Shown here in pieces: positions 34,701-43,290 of a stretch of DNA of 64,000 bases. Every line of letters starts with the position of its first letter. Positions within the stretch are counted from its first letter, which is position 1. The translations under genes and the position numbers were made by a program. Source of the DNA: Motiliproteus sp041586615 (GTDB lineage Bacteria > Pseudomonadota > Gammaproteobacteria > Pseudomonadales > Balneatricaceae); assembly GCA_041586615.1 (NCBI GenBank), contig JBFGZS010000010.1, positions 1-64,000 of the forward strand. The letters are read 5' to 3'. Under the pieces are notes generated by a model. The model saw only the letters and a program-made list of their open reading frames with translations, searched no databases and was not told the DNA's origin.

Positions 34701-34886
34701 CACCGACGCGGGAACGCCGGCGTCACTGATTCGCACCCGAATCTCCGGGTAGATAATATGCGGCAGCAGGTCGATGGCCAAACGACTGAGGGTGAACAGG
34801 CCCAGTACGATCACGGCCAGCGCAATCATGGACACCCCGACCGGATGGCGTATCGACCAACCCGCTAACCCGCCGCGCAGATTCAT
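31764..34886 (-). CDS. RND-family efflux permease
   Basis: A 1040-residue inner-membrane pump of the AcrB-like RND superfamily. It starts GWSIRHPVGVSMIALAVIVL and has the large periplasmic loops and twelve helices expected. TM4 has GIGMLVDNTIVMLENI: one Asp of the AcrB pair is kept and the second is Asn, as in many RND pumps outside the AcrB core group. ENI, GIVVNNAILLVEYIELERR and MTTLSTVVGMLPLALG are typical. It overlaps the adaptor gene by 4 bp. No TolC-like gene is adjacent, so the outer-membrane channel must be encoded elsewhere. Substrates are unknown. Confidence 0.95.
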   Translation of the reverse strand: MNLRGGLAGWSIRHPVGVSMIALAVIVLGLFTLSRLAIDLLPHIIYPEIRVRISDAGVPASVMEDKITRQLEEQLAITEDAISVQSSSTRGSASVDLAFDYGKDIDVALRDASTRLDRAKRFLPDSIDPPVIFKLDPSQIPVQEFVISSPLRDSAALQQWVDASFSKWFLNLPGVAAAEVGGGVLREIQIIPDQGRLAGIGLSYRDLISALQGGNSDQPIGRLQMPGYEITGRISGRFTSLDEIRQLPITRNGGQTVYLNDVAEVLDSSEDERIKVRADGVSGIKLSIQKQPTANTTAVAAVVNERLAWLHAQRIIPQDVRVTLVADQSIYILQALKNASLAAISGALLAMSVVYLFLGNLRRTLIIGSAIPIAIMFTCVLMGIGGLTLNVMTLGGLALGIGMLVDNTIVMLENIYRHQCHRERPEDAATQAASEVNGAIVAATSTNLSAVLPFLFVGGLTGLLFRELIFTISAAIFASMIIALTLVPAYAAKVTATSSSALRRGVDAVIALLQRGYAVVIAVLLRWRVLTLLAFMLALGFSVPVFMSGKQIFLPKLDDGRISISISADVGTSLEEMDQRVRLLEGLFAVQPETASVYTLVGGSVFGRSQRERPSRASVIVQLVPLAQRRVSSGEWMQRMNTVVGQQQLAGFQVRMTQRGIRGIRTSRGDDDISLRLQGTDLAQLKVLADGLADNMRAIPGLSNVAHSAEDEQFEIAIKLDRNRAAQLGLTLQDLTEAAQIALQGRVVSDYLDSDRAYDIRLRLAPSAFRSPQDLESIILFPARAGAPALYLGSVAQIQLLETPATIMRDNQMRIVELSASLRDGTTLGEALQSLQQLRDRAQLPQGYSLYDGGGQKALQAQQQQTDILLLLALFLVFVVMAIQYESLLNPLIIILSVPFAASGVALGIDLLAIPLSMPVWLGMVMLVGIVVNNAILLVEYIELERREHAERNAGPQSASAGELRHMIVAAARLRLRPILMTTLSTVVGMLPLALGWGDGAEMLQPLAITVVWGLSYSMLVSLLLVPVIYHMLHTLRRSV

Positions 34887-35986
34887 GGCTGTGTGTCCTG
34901 CTTGCTGGGCTTACCCGCTGCGCCGGCCGCGTGTGTGGCTGTTGTTTGCGCGGCGGCAGCAACCTGTTTCACGCTCATACCGGTGCGTAGATTGGTAAAA
35001 CCACGGGTGACGACCTGGCTGCCCGGCTGCAGTCCCGACAAGACTTCCACCTGCTCGCCGATCCGCAGGCCCGTGACTACGAACGTTTGCCGCACCTGTT
35101 GCGCCGCATCCAGGGTAAACAGGTACTCGCCTTCCACCGCGCGTCGCAGGGCGCTGAAGGGTATCAACAACCGCTCCGAGGCCTGGGTTCGCAGCCGCAC
35201 CCGCACCAGTTGACCGGGCCGGGCACCCGGGGGCGGCGAGTCGAGACCGATCTCGACGGTACCGGTGCGGGTTACCGGGTCCAGGTTGGGGTAGATACGG
35301 GTAATAACTCCCGGCAAAACCGTCGCACTGCCCAGGGCATCAATAGTGACCGCCACCGGGTCCCCTTTATGCAACTTGTTGATCAGTAGCTCCGAAACGG
35401 CCACCTCGGTAATCAGCGTGCGCTGATCGGATATCGTCATCAAATGGGTATAGCGCTCGGCAATATTGCCGGGTTCACTCAAGCGTTGGCTGACAACACC
35501 GCTGATGGGCGCACGCAGGGTGGTGTAGGCCAGCCGGGTCACGAGCATCTGCTCGTCGGCCTTGGCGACCGCCAGCTCGGTCTCGGCCCGGGTCAGTTCG
35601 GTCTGTGCCGTAAGGCGCTTATCGATCAGTTCCCCGATGCGCGCCAAGTCTTTCTCGGCCTTGCGCCGCAGCGCTTGGGTGCGGGCCAGTTGCGCCTGCA
35701 GCAGCGCGGCATCCAGTCGCGCTACCACGTCACCGGCACGCACCGGATCACCGGCATAGAAAGGCAACGACGTGATGCGCCCCTCCTCCTGGTTAAAGAT
35801 CTGGATCTCCTGCTGCGCCCGCAGCGTACCGGTGCGTTCGCGTTCGACCGCCAGTACGGCGCGCTGCGCACTGACCACTTCCACCAGATGCGGCTTCGGC
35901 GTACGCGGTTGCGGCGCAGGCGCTTCACTGCAGCCCAGGATAGATAAACTGACGAGCGTAATCATAATCGACAAGGCGATAGGCAT
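34883..35986 (-). CDS. RND periplasmic adaptor (membrane-fusion lipoprotein)
   Basis: A 367-residue adaptor that should bridge the RND pump to an outer-membrane channel. The N-terminus is a lipoprotein signal ending in the lipobox LSILGC, so Cys19 would be lipidated. The body has the lipoyl and hairpin regions (EEGRITSLPFYAGDPVRAGD, LARTQALRRKAEKDLARIGE) and the barrel segment LRAPISGVVSQRLSEPGNIA. The ATG at 35986 has no strong site; an ATG at 35965 would still keep the lipobox. It precedes and overlaps the pump gene. The upstream gap holds imperfect AACGGAC repeats and dispersed repeat copy C. Confidence 0.93.
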   Translation of the reverse strand: MPIALSIMITLVSLSILGCSEAPAPQPRTPKPHLVEVVSAQRAVLAVERERTGTLRAQQEIQIFNQEEGRITSLPFYAGDPVRAGDVVARLDAALLQAQLARTQALRRKAEKDLARIGELIDKRLTAQTELTRAETELAVAKADEQMLVTRLAYTTLRAPISGVVSQRLSEPGNIAERYTHLMTISDQRTLITEVAVSELLINKLHKGDPVAVTIDALGSATVLPGVITRIYPNLDPVTRTGTVEIGLDSPPPGARPGQLVRVRLRTQASERLLIPFSALRRAVEGEYLFTLDAAQQVRQTFVVTGLRIGEQVEVLSGLQPGSQVVTRGFTNLRTGMSVKQVAAAAQTTATHAAGAAGKPSKQDTQP

Positions 35987-36159
35987 AGTGGGTCGACTCT
36001 GCTGTAAACGGGCTGGTATTGAACGGACGGGTTAGCAACGGACGCATTGTAAACGGACTAGATTATAGGAAGACAGACGAAAGGTGGACCTGTTCAGACG
36101 ATGCAAATGATCAAAAAGTTCAGAATCGCACCACGAAGCCCGGAATGGCAGGTTATTCA

Positions 36160-36238
36160 GGCGGCAATGTAATACCGCGCAAAAATGTCGTCATCAACAG
36201 GGCGAAGGGATCGGTATATTGATGCCAGGTTAATAGTT
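36160..36238 (+). repeat. dispersed intergenic repeat, copy C
   Basis: GGCGGCAATGTAATACCG and GCAAAAA match the start of copy B. GTCGTCATCAACAG, GCGAAGGGATCGGTA and TTGATGCCAGGTTAATAG match copies A, B, D and E. Here the two blocks are adjacent, without the extra segment seen in B. The repeat lies between the divergent adaptor and DUF2157 genes, ending about 50 bp before the latter. Confidence 0.75.
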
Positions 36239-36287
36239 TATCCACAACCTGCTAGTCTTGGTCTGTTAGCCGTGCATACAAGGAAGG

Positions 36288-37616
36288 ATGATGGACAAGC
36301 ACCACCCGTGGTTACGTCACGAGATCGGTATCTGGCAAACGGAAGGGATTATCAACGCCGAGCAGGCGCGCCAACTCCAGGATCGCTACCCGCCAGCCCC
36401 GGACAACGCGTGGGGCAAGCTGATCTTCACGAGCCTGGGTGCGCTGATTTTCGGGCTTGGCATCTGTCTGCTCATTGCCTACAACTGGCAGGGTATGCAC
36501 CGTTTCGTCAAACTGGCCCTTATCGGCGTAACCCTGCTGCTGGTGCACGGCAGCGCTTGGTGGCTCCGCCGTCCCGCCGGCACGCACGCACGCGTCGGCG
36601 AGAGCCTGCATCTCCTGGGCACATTGCTGTTTGGTGCCGGCATCTGGCTGGTGGCGCAAATCTACCATCTGGATGAGCACTACCCCAATGCGTACCTGAT
36701 ATGGAGCTTGGCGGCACTCGGCCTGGCCTGGGCGATCCCCTCCGTGCTTCAGGGGCTGCTGGCACTGGCCTTGGTGTTTATGTGGAGCTGGTTCGAGGTG
36801 TTCGATTTCAATCAGACGCACCACTGGGGCGCCTGGCTGGTCGCCTTCGGCGTCATGCCGCTCGCCTGGCAGCAGCGATCCCGGCCATTACTGTTCTTCA
36901 GCCTGAGCCTGTTTATGGCCCTCTATGCCTTTACTCTACTGCGCGTCGACGATGACCTGGTGTTTTCCGCCCTGTTTATAACCGCCTGCGCCTGTCTGGG
37001 CCTGGCTCGACTGGCGGCGGACAGCACCTTCGCCGACAGCGCAGGCGTTTTCCACAGCGTCGGGGCGACGGTGTATCTGCTACTGCTGTTTGTGGCCAGT
37101 TTTGGCAGCCAGGAATTCGCCCCGTTTGAACGGCTACCCACCGGGGGCATGGCCGGGTTTTACTGGGGCTTACCCCTGCTAATAGCCCTTCTGGCCTGGG
37201 CACGCGTTCTCTTGAAAAGGCCCGCCGCGACGCATTCCCTGGATACCTTTAGCCGCCGACTCGAGCAGGTCGACGCAGCGCTGATCATCACCGCACTGAT
37301 GGTCGCGATCGGTTCATCCCTGCCGCTAGCGGGCATACCGCAGGGGAACTGGCTGGTCTTCAACCTGCTATTTTTGGCCCACGGCGCTATTCTGATCGCG
37401 CAGGGGATCCGCCAGTTACGCTGGCAGTGGGTTTCGCTAGGCGGGCTGATGTTGGCCGCACTGATCTTTGCCCGCTTCCTCGACCTCTTCGACAGCTTGC
37501 TGATGCGCTCGCTGGCCTTCCTGGTGCTTGGCGGCGGCCTATTTATCATAGGCGCACGCTACTCACGTCAAAAACGCCAACACCAACCCAGTCAGCCGGA
37601 GAATCCCCATGCCTAA
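36288..37616 (+). CDS. DUF2157 integral membrane protein
   Basis: A 442-residue inner-membrane protein. The soluble N-terminus (WLRHEIGIWQTEGIINAEQARQLQDRYP) is the DUF2157 domain. About 10-12 helices follow, beginning IFTSLGALIFGLGICLLIAYNW. Function is unknown. Two ATG codons occur in tandem at 36288 and 36291 after AAGGAAGG; the second has better spacing. The stop overlaps the GDYXXLXY gene by 8 bp. DUF2157 and GDYXXLXY genes are commonly neighbours, which implies a joint membrane role. Confidence 0.9.
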   Translation: MMDKHHPWLRHEIGIWQTEGIINAEQARQLQDRYPPAPDNAWGKLIFTSLGALIFGLGICLLIAYNWQGMHRFVKLALIGVTLLLVHGSAWWLRRPAGTHARVGESLHLLGTLLFGAGIWLVAQIYHLDEHYPNAYLIWSLAALGLAWAIPSVLQGLLALALVFMWSWFEVFDFNQTHHWGAWLVAFGVMPLAWQQRSRPLLFFSLSLFMALYAFTLLRVDDDLVFSALFITACACLGLARLAADSTFADSAGVFHSVGATVYLLLLFVASFGSQEFAPFERLPTGGMAGFYWGLPLLIALLAWARVLLKRPAATHSLDTFSRRLEQVDAALIITALMVAIGSSLPLAGIPQGNWLVFNLLFLAHGAILIAQGIRQLRWQWVSLGGLMLAALIFARFLDLFDSLLMRSLAFLVLGGGLFIIGARYSRQKRQHQPSQPENPHA

Positions 37617-38256
37617 GTTGCTGAATCGTTCGCGACTGGTGATCCTGCTGGTGCTGCTGCAACTGGTGGTATTGGCCGCAATGGCCGGTAAACGCGAATA
37701 TATCCGTGCGTTTGGCCAGGAGGTCTTTCTGCGCACCGCGCCTATCGACCCACGCGACCCGTTTCGTGGCGATTTTGTCCGCCTGAGTTATCCCTTCTCG
37801 ACCGTTGCGACACAACAGATCCGCACGAGCATCGACACGAAAACCTTGCCGAAAGACCAGCCCGTTTTCGCGCTACTCACACCCGGCGCACAAGGCCTGT
37901 ATGCGTTCGACTATCTTACGACCGCCCCCCCTACCCACGGGACATTTATCCGGGGACGGGTTGAATACGACTGGCGATCACCCCGCGGCGGCAATCTGGC
38001 CGTGCGTTATGGCATCGAACAGCTGTTTGTACAGCAGGGAGAAGGCCGCGCCATCGAGACACGTCGCGGCCTACGCGGCGGCCTGCAGGTCCCGATGGAA
38101 GTCAGGGTGGCTCTGGGCAACGACGGCACCGCCGTCATCAAGGATTTCCGCTGGAGCCCCCTGGGCATCCAAGTTGAAATATTACGCGTTAATCGCCGCG
38201 CGCGCGCGCCAATGACAACGCGCGCCCCCCCGCCGACGAGCCCAGCCAGCCCTTAA
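37609..38256 (+). CDS. GDYXXLXY-domain membrane-anchored protein
   Basis: A 215-residue protein with an N-terminal anchor (LVILLVLLQLVVLAAMAG) and a periplasmic domain. The name-giving motif is RGDFVRLSYPF (about 53-63), with Phe in place of Tyr. LRTAPIDPRDPFRGDF and the later RVEYDW, RYGIEQLFV and GLRGGLQVPMEVRVAL segments are typical. The last 20 or so residues are Pro/Arg/Thr-rich and look unlike the rest. A coding-like frame continues past the stop in another phase, so the true protein may be longer (see 38193-38651). Overlaps the DUF2157 gene by 8 bp. Confidence 0.85.
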   Translation: MPKLLNRSRLVILLVLLQLVVLAAMAGKREYIRAFGQEVFLRTAPIDPRDPFRGDFVRLSYPFSTVATQQIRTSIDTKTLPKDQPVFALLTPGAQGLYAFDYLTTAPPTHGTFIRGRVEYDWRSPRGGNLAVRYGIEQLFVQQGEGRAIETRRGLRGGLQVPMEVRVALGNDGTAVIKDFRWSPLGIQVEILRVNRRARAPMTTRAPPPTSPASP

Positions 38257-38651
38257 GTCCACGCCTGCGCCTGACGCTGCAGAATGTCTCGGCGCAGGCG
38301 CTGACCTTGGCGGACCCTGCAGGCCCCTGCGGCTTGACTCTGGTCAGCGCCAACACGGGCGTGGAGGACTACCCCCTGGCCGATACAACCTGCTCGGCAC
38401 CCGACTTACTGCCTGGCCCGTCTCAACAGATTCAATTGGCGCCGCAGGAAGCGATTGCGCTGGAGTTAGAGCTGGGCGAGCCTCGTTGGCATGTGCGGGA
38501 AGCCGGGCAGCCGGTCGAGATTGGCGCGCTGGAACAGCCGGCCATGTTCCGGCTGATCTACCGTAGTCCGGCTAGCGGCCAGCCCGATAACACGCACTGG
38601 TACGGCGACCTACCCAGCCAGGCCTTTAACGCCTTTGGGCGTATCGATTAA
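38193..38651 (+). pseudogene. out-of-frame continuation of the GDYXXLXY gene
   Basis: An open frame with no start codon of its own begins at 38193, inside the 3' end of the GDYXXLXY gene. It encodes about 150 residues with coding-like composition (LSPRLRLTLQNVSAQALTLA, FRLIYRSPASGQPDNTHWYG, ending AFNAFGRID). The two frames overlap across a CG run (38194-38209) and a run of seven C (38225-38231). One missing C, or one extra CG unit, would join them into a single protein of about 345 residues. The added domain is not recognised. A separate gene starting at a non-ATG codon is the alternative. Confidence 0.55.
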
Positions 38652-38770
38652 ACCTGATAACACCCGGCCTGTGACCCGCATCAAGCCGCGCGCCCCTTAA
38701 CCTGCAACCGTGCCGACCGTCGTACGCGGCGTTTTTATACCCGACAGTTCGCATTGATGCCCGTTAAGGT

Positions 38771-40306
38771 TTATGTCAGTGAGGGTTTATGCCAGTGAAG
38801 GTTATAGAGATCTTCGCGTCGATCTTTCATATTGGTCACGGAGCCTTCGTTACGAATCAACTTCAAGCGATCCAGATCCAGGTCCGAAAACAGGATCATC
38901 TCGGTGTTGGGCGTCGCCTCCGACAGCACGGCATCGTGGGGAAAGTAGAAGTCCGACGGGGTAAAGACTGCCGACTGGGCGTACTGCACATCCAAGCTTT
39001 CCACCGACGGCAGGTTACCGACCGAGCCACAGATCACTGCATAGCATTCGTTCTCGATAGCCCGCGCCTGGGCACAATGCCGCACCCGTAGAAAACCGTT
39101 CTTGGTGTCGGTCCAGAACGGTACAAAGAGGATTTCCAGCCCTTGGGCCGCCATCAACCGGGCCAACTCGGGAAACTCGACGTCGTAGCAGATCAGAATA
39201 CCGACGCGTCCGGCGTCGGTATCAAACACCTGCAGTTTATCCCCGCCCTCGATAACCCAATCGCGCCGCTCGTGGGGTGTAATGTGCAGTTTACATTGCT
39301 CCTCTACCGAGCCGTCACGGCGACACAGGTAGGAGACGTTAAGCAGCTGCTCAGCTTTCATCAGTGGCATCGAACCGGTGATGATATTGATGTTGTATTC
39401 CACCGCCATACGCTGCATTTCATCCCGAAAGCGCTCGGTGAATGTAGCCAGAAATCGTATCGCCTGCATCTGCTGTTTGGAGTCGGTCAGCCCCATCAAC
39501 GGCGCGTTGAAAAATTCGGGAAACAACGCAAAGTCACTCTTGTAGTCGGACACCGCATCGACGAAGTATTCGACCTGCTGCAAGACCTCTTCCACGCTAT
39601 GAAACTGACGCATCTGCCATTGCACCACCCCCACCCGCACCACCGTCTTGGTTTGGCTGATAGAGGAGGTATCGGGCTGATAAAAAATATTGCTCCACTC
39701 GAGCAAGGTGGCATAACCCTGGGACTTTTCATCTTCCGGGTTGTACTGACGCAGCACCCGTTTGACCTGGAAATCGTTCGACAGCTGGAAAGACAGGATG
39801 GGGTCGTAGAATTCACGCTTATCCACCCGCTCGATATATTCCTGGGGAGGCATCTCATCGACATGCTGGTAATAACCCGGGATACGGCCACCGGCCAGAA
39901 TCGCACGCAAATTCAACTGCCGGCACAGGTCCTTACGCGCTTCATACAAGCGCCGTCCCAGACGGAAGCCCCGGTACTCCGGGTGCAGCAAGACATCAAG
40001 GCCATAGAGGGCATCGCCTTTGCTGTCATTCAGGATCTGTTTACGCTTACCAATCAGATCATCGTAGGTGTGCGGGTTGCTAAAACGGCTGTATTCAACC
40101 CGCACCGTCAACGCGAGGCCAACAATCTCGTCGCCGTCTTCGATACAGATCTGGCCTTCCCGAAAATCACGCCCCAGTTTCGCCAGAGTATCCTCAGGCC
40201 AGGCGCCGCCGATATCGTCATAAACCCGATCCATCAAGCGCTTGATCCCCGGATAATCCTCGGGGGTCAGATTTCTTAGATTCAGATGAAGCTCTTCCGC
40301 TGACAT
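38771..40306 (-). CDS. GNAT acetyltransferase-nitrilase fusion protein
   Basis: A 511-residue two-domain protein. Residues 1-170 form a GNAT fold (NLTPEDYPGIKRLMDRVYDD, VLLHPEYRGFRLGRRLYEAR with the CoA-binding R-x-x-G-x-G/R-like loop). Residues 220-505 form a carbon-nitrogen hydrolase with the catalytic triad Glu in ALFPEFFNAP, Lys in EQCKLHITPHERR and Cys in GILICYDVEFPELARL. The fusion occurs in many proteobacteria, but its substrate is not established. Start MSAEELH at 40306 has a GAGGT site. A 17 bp tandem duplication around 38767-38799 overlaps the stop codon. Confidence 0.93.
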   Translation of the reverse strand: MSAEELHLNLRNLTPEDYPGIKRLMDRVYDDIGGAWPEDTLAKLGRDFREGQICIEDGDEIVGLALTVRVEYSRFSNPHTYDDLIGKRKQILNDSKGDALYGLDVLLHPEYRGFRLGRRLYEARKDLCRQLNLRAILAGGRIPGYYQHVDEMPPQEYIERVDKREFYDPILSFQLSNDFQVKRVLRQYNPEDEKSQGYATLLEWSNIFYQPDTSSISQTKTVVRVGVVQWQMRQFHSVEEVLQQVEYFVDAVSDYKSDFALFPEFFNAPLMGLTDSKQQMQAIRFLATFTERFRDEMQRMAVEYNINIITGSMPLMKAEQLLNVSYLCRRDGSVEEQCKLHITPHERRDWVIEGGDKLQVFDTDAGRVGILICYDVEFPELARLMAAQGLEILFVPFWTDTKNGFLRVRHCAQARAIENECYAVICGSVGNLPSVESLDVQYAQSAVFTPSDFYFPHDAVLSEATPNTEMILFSDLDLDRLKLIRNEGSVTNMKDRREDLYNLHWHKPSLT

Positions 40307-40369
40307 ACCACACCTCAATAAAACGATAAGACCTGTTGGCTATTAATCCGGCGGGTTAATAGACTAACT

Positions 40370-40408
40370 ACCGAATGGATCGGTATGTTGCTGCCAAGTT
40401 AATAATCG
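40370..40408 (+). repeat. dispersed intergenic repeat, copy D (partial)
   Basis: CCGAATGGATCGGTATGTTG followed by CTGCCAAGTTAATAAT aligns with the 3' half of copies A, B and C. The 5' blocks are absent or too diverged to see. It lies in the 244 bp gap between the divergent GNAT-nitrilase and arfB genes. Confidence 0.6.
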
Positions 40409-40550
40409 ATTCGAAGGCTGCCTGCAGGCCGCTATTGCCGCCTCTCTATCGCAACCGGATGCCGTGCAGAATAGAACAGTGCAGGGCTTTACACCAAATA
40501 AATGATGCCCGTACTAGGCGGCCTCCCCTCCACTCGGTTATGCTGAGAGG

Positions 40551-40964
40551 ATGCTACAGATCTCCAACCAGGTCAGTATCCCTGACCACGAAATCGAATT
40601 GTCCGCCATCCGCGCTCAGGGCGCCGGCGGCCAGAACGTGAATAAAGTCTCCAGCGCGATTCATCTGCGCTTCGATATCCGCGCGTCCTCGCTACCCGAA
40701 TACTACCAAGCGCGTCTACTGGCACTGCGCGATCAGCGCATCACAAAAGAAGGCGTCATTGTGATTAAAGCCCAGCAGCACCGCACCCAGGAAAAGAATC
40801 GCGACGATGCACTGGAACGGTTGAAAGCGCTGATAAAAAGTGTGGCCCATGTCGAAAAGAAACGTGTGGCGACCAAGCCCACCCGCAACTCGCAGCGCAA
40901 ACGCATGGACAGCAAAAACCTGCGCGGAAAAGTCAAAGCCCTGCGCAGCCGGGTCACCGATTAG
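40551..40964 (+). CDS. arfB: alternative ribosome-rescue peptidyl-tRNA hydrolase
   Basis: A 137-residue release-factor-like protein that frees stalled ribosomes on truncated mRNA. The GGQ catalytic motif is at about 26-28 (RAQGAGGQNVNKVSSAIHL). The basic C-terminal tail (KKRVATKPTRNSQRKR and KALRSRVTD) would enter the empty mRNA channel. There is no codon-recognition domain, which separates it from RF1/RF2. It is a single gene, ending 7 bp before the convergent mscS-type gene. Confidence 0.95.
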   Translation: MLQISNQVSIPDHEIELSAIRAQGAGGQNVNKVSSAIHLRFDIRASSLPEYYQARLLALRDQRITKEGVIVIKAQQHRTQEKNRDDALERLKALIKSVAHVEKKRVATKPTRNSQRKRMDSKNLRGKVKALRSRVTD

Positions 40965-40971
40965 TTTTAGC

Positions 40972-43110
40972 TCAAGCCGGCCCGCCTTTCGGCGCAGCCA
41001 TGAAGCCCTCCGGTACCGAGCGAATGTAGAGATCCTGCTGGGGAAAGGGGATCTCGATGTGATAGCGGCGGAACTGGGTCTCTATCTCCCACAAATAAAT
41101 GGCATGGATCGACAGTTGTTTGGGTAGGCGGTTGTTATCGATCCAGACCACCAGTTCAAAATCCAGACTACTGGCACCGAAAGCCACCAGGCGCACCTCA
41201 ACCTCGCGGTTTCCCCCTGACAGGGTATAAGGAATAGTTAACGCCGCCTCTTGAACCGCCTTCTTCACCAGATCCTTATCGCTGCCATAGGCAACGCCGA
41301 AGGGGATGTGCAGGCGCCGGGTAACATCATCCAGAGTATAGTTAATCACCCTGCCACTGATAAATTCCGAATTGGGCACCAGAATATCGATATTATCCCG
41401 GGTCGTCAGCTGCGTACTGCGCACATTGATCGCTTTGATCCGCCCCCGCACCCCTGACTCCAGCTCGACCACATCCCCAACCTTTAACGGCCGCTCGATC
41501 AGCAGAATCAGTCCGGAAATAAAGTTATTAAAGATCGATTGCAGGCCGAAACCGATACCGACACTCAGGGCCCCCGCCACCAGCGCCAGATTCGTAAAGT
41601 CCAGACCGATAGAGGATAAGCCGAAGATCAGTGCCATCAGCAAAATCAGGTAATGCAGCATCTTCGAGATGGCGAACAGCGACGCCTCGGAGAAGCTGCC
41701 GAAATTCTGCCCCATATGCGCCAATGCCTTGCGAACCATCCGGGAGATAAACATCGCCACAAACAGGATCAGACAGACACGGGTAATATCAATCGCCGTC
41801 ACCGGCGTTTCATTCACGGTAAACAGCGGATAATAGATCACGGTAAGCGTGGCATCGATACTACTGCGGAAGGAGCTATCGAACAGGCCCTGCATCAGCG
41901 CCCAGCCGGAGGCTTGGGACTGGGATTTTTTGCGGTAGTAGCCGTAGAGATAATCGACATCCTGTAACAGCAGGTCGGCCTTGTTCAGTTCGATACGCGC
42001 CTTCTGGGCCTGAATCCACAGTTTTTCGGCGATTCCCGGGCTGACGGCACCCAGATCGCCTGCGCCGGCAATCCCCTGGGACAGCTGGTCTAGAACCCCG
42101 CGCAATTTTTCGCGCTCGAAGGCCTGCTGCGTGCGCAAGCCAGTGATCTGTCCCTCCCAATCGGTCTCAACACGCGGCGGTTTGTTTTCCAGTATATCGG
42201 CGTAGGCCAGCAGCAACTCGAGTCTTAACTGCACTAACTGCGACAACCGCAACTCCGTCTCTTTTTGCAGCAGTGCCAACACCTGCGCGGGAGACGTCGC
42301 GTCTTCGGATATCTGCTTCAACTCCAGTCGCTTTATCTGGGTGGTCAGTACCTCCTGGCTTTTAACGGTTTTTTCCCATTCCTTACGTATCCGCTCCCGC
42401 TCCTCCTCAGTGGGTTTGATGCTTTCGGCCGCAGAAGCCAATGTCGCGGTCAAGGTACTCAGGTGGCTGCCCAGCAGCTTGCTGCTCTGGCGCAGCTTGC
42501 CCAGCAGCTCTTGGTTCACAAGGAAGGCCAGTTGTTGACGCAGGATATAGACGGCCTGCATCCAACGCTCCGCGGGGTCGGCTGTCTTGCGATAGCTGAC
42601 AAACAGCGTAGACAACTCCTGCTTCAACACTTTCAGCGATACACTAAGCTGGTCATGCTCGCGCTGTTTCGTGGTGACCTTCGCCTGCAGAACCCGCCAA
42701 TCGGCGTAGGCTTTCAGCCAGCCATCCAGGCTATATTGGGTCTGCAATGCCGGAGGATCCTCGGCGCGCGCATCATCCTTCAGCAACGCGCCGAGCCGTT
42801 CAAGCGTTTTACGGATAAGCCGGACTTCATCCTCGATGACCAGTTGTGCCGGGGTGCGCGCCAGCTCTCGCTCGACCCGGGCTCGGATCATATCCAAGGT
42901 TTTTTGCTTGTTCTCCGGATCCAGCTTTTCAAACCCAACCCACCAACCCGCCGGCAGGTTATCCAACGTCCATTCGACCAACAACGGTTCGGCACTGCCG
43001 TTAGGCTCGGCGGCCTGCGCCACCGGTGCCGAAAAACAGGCCACATACAGTGCAAGAGACAGAAAAAACCATCCGCAGGCTCCGCGCAAAAAACCACAAG
43101 CCGCTGTCAT
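40972..43110 (-). CDS. MscS-family mechanosensitive channel, large type
   Basis: A 712-residue channel. The signal peptide (about 1-33, ending AQAAEP) and a long periplasmic helical region (about 60-390, Glu/Lys/Leu-rich with coiled coils) precede four or so helices. The MscS core follows, with LVAGALSVGIGFGLQSIFNNFISGLILLIERPLKVGD as the pore helix and its linker, then VRSTQLTTRDNIDILVPNSEFISG. It should release solutes on hypo-osmotic shock. The layout is like YbdG/MscK-type large channels but does not match one clearly. It is divergent from zntB. Confidence 0.93.
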   Translation of the reverse strand: MTAACGFLRGACGWFFLSLALYVACFSAPVAQAAEPNGSAEPLLVEWTLDNLPAGWWVGFEKLDPENKQKTLDMIRARVERELARTPAQLVIEDEVRLIRKTLERLGALLKDDARAEDPPALQTQYSLDGWLKAYADWRVLQAKVTTKQREHDQLSVSLKVLKQELSTLFVSYRKTADPAERWMQAVYILRQQLAFLVNQELLGKLRQSSKLLGSHLSTLTATLASAAESIKPTEEERERIRKEWEKTVKSQEVLTTQIKRLELKQISEDATSPAQVLALLQKETELRLSQLVQLRLELLLAYADILENKPPRVETDWEGQITGLRTQQAFEREKLRGVLDQLSQGIAGAGDLGAVSPGIAEKLWIQAQKARIELNKADLLLQDVDYLYGYYRKKSQSQASGWALMQGLFDSSFRSSIDATLTVIYYPLFTVNETPVTAIDITRVCLILFVAMFISRMVRKALAHMGQNFGSFSEASLFAISKMLHYLILLMALIFGLSSIGLDFTNLALVAGALSVGIGFGLQSIFNNFISGLILLIERPLKVGDVVELESGVRGRIKAINVRSTQLTTRDNIDILVPNSEFISGRVINYTLDDVTRRLHIPFGVAYGSDKDLVKKAVQEAALTIPYTLSGGNREVEVRLVAFGASSLDFELVVWIDNNRLPKQLSIHAIYLWEIETQFRRYHIEIPFPQQDLYIRSVPEGFMAAPKGGPA

Positions 43111-43290
43111 CCGTACGTTACCTCTACTGTTGCAAGTATCACCTGGATACGATCAATCAACGCCGTCAGCACTGTCGGGAGTCTAGACCACAAACCTATT
43201 GGCATATACAGTAGCGGCCCGCTTTACTTTCGAAATAGGCAGGTTGCACTACACTAATATCAACTAGTTAGCGACCGAAAGGAATCTCCT

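Noticed and set aside
39143..40279. Plus-strand 378-codon open frame opposite the GNAT-nitrilase gene
   Set aside because: Antisense shadow; the minus-strand frame contains two intact catalytic domains.
42265..43257. Plus-strand 330-codon open frame opposite the MscS-type channel
   Set aside because: Antisense of the periplasmic coiled-coil region, with Gln/Leu-rich composition expected from complementing that region.
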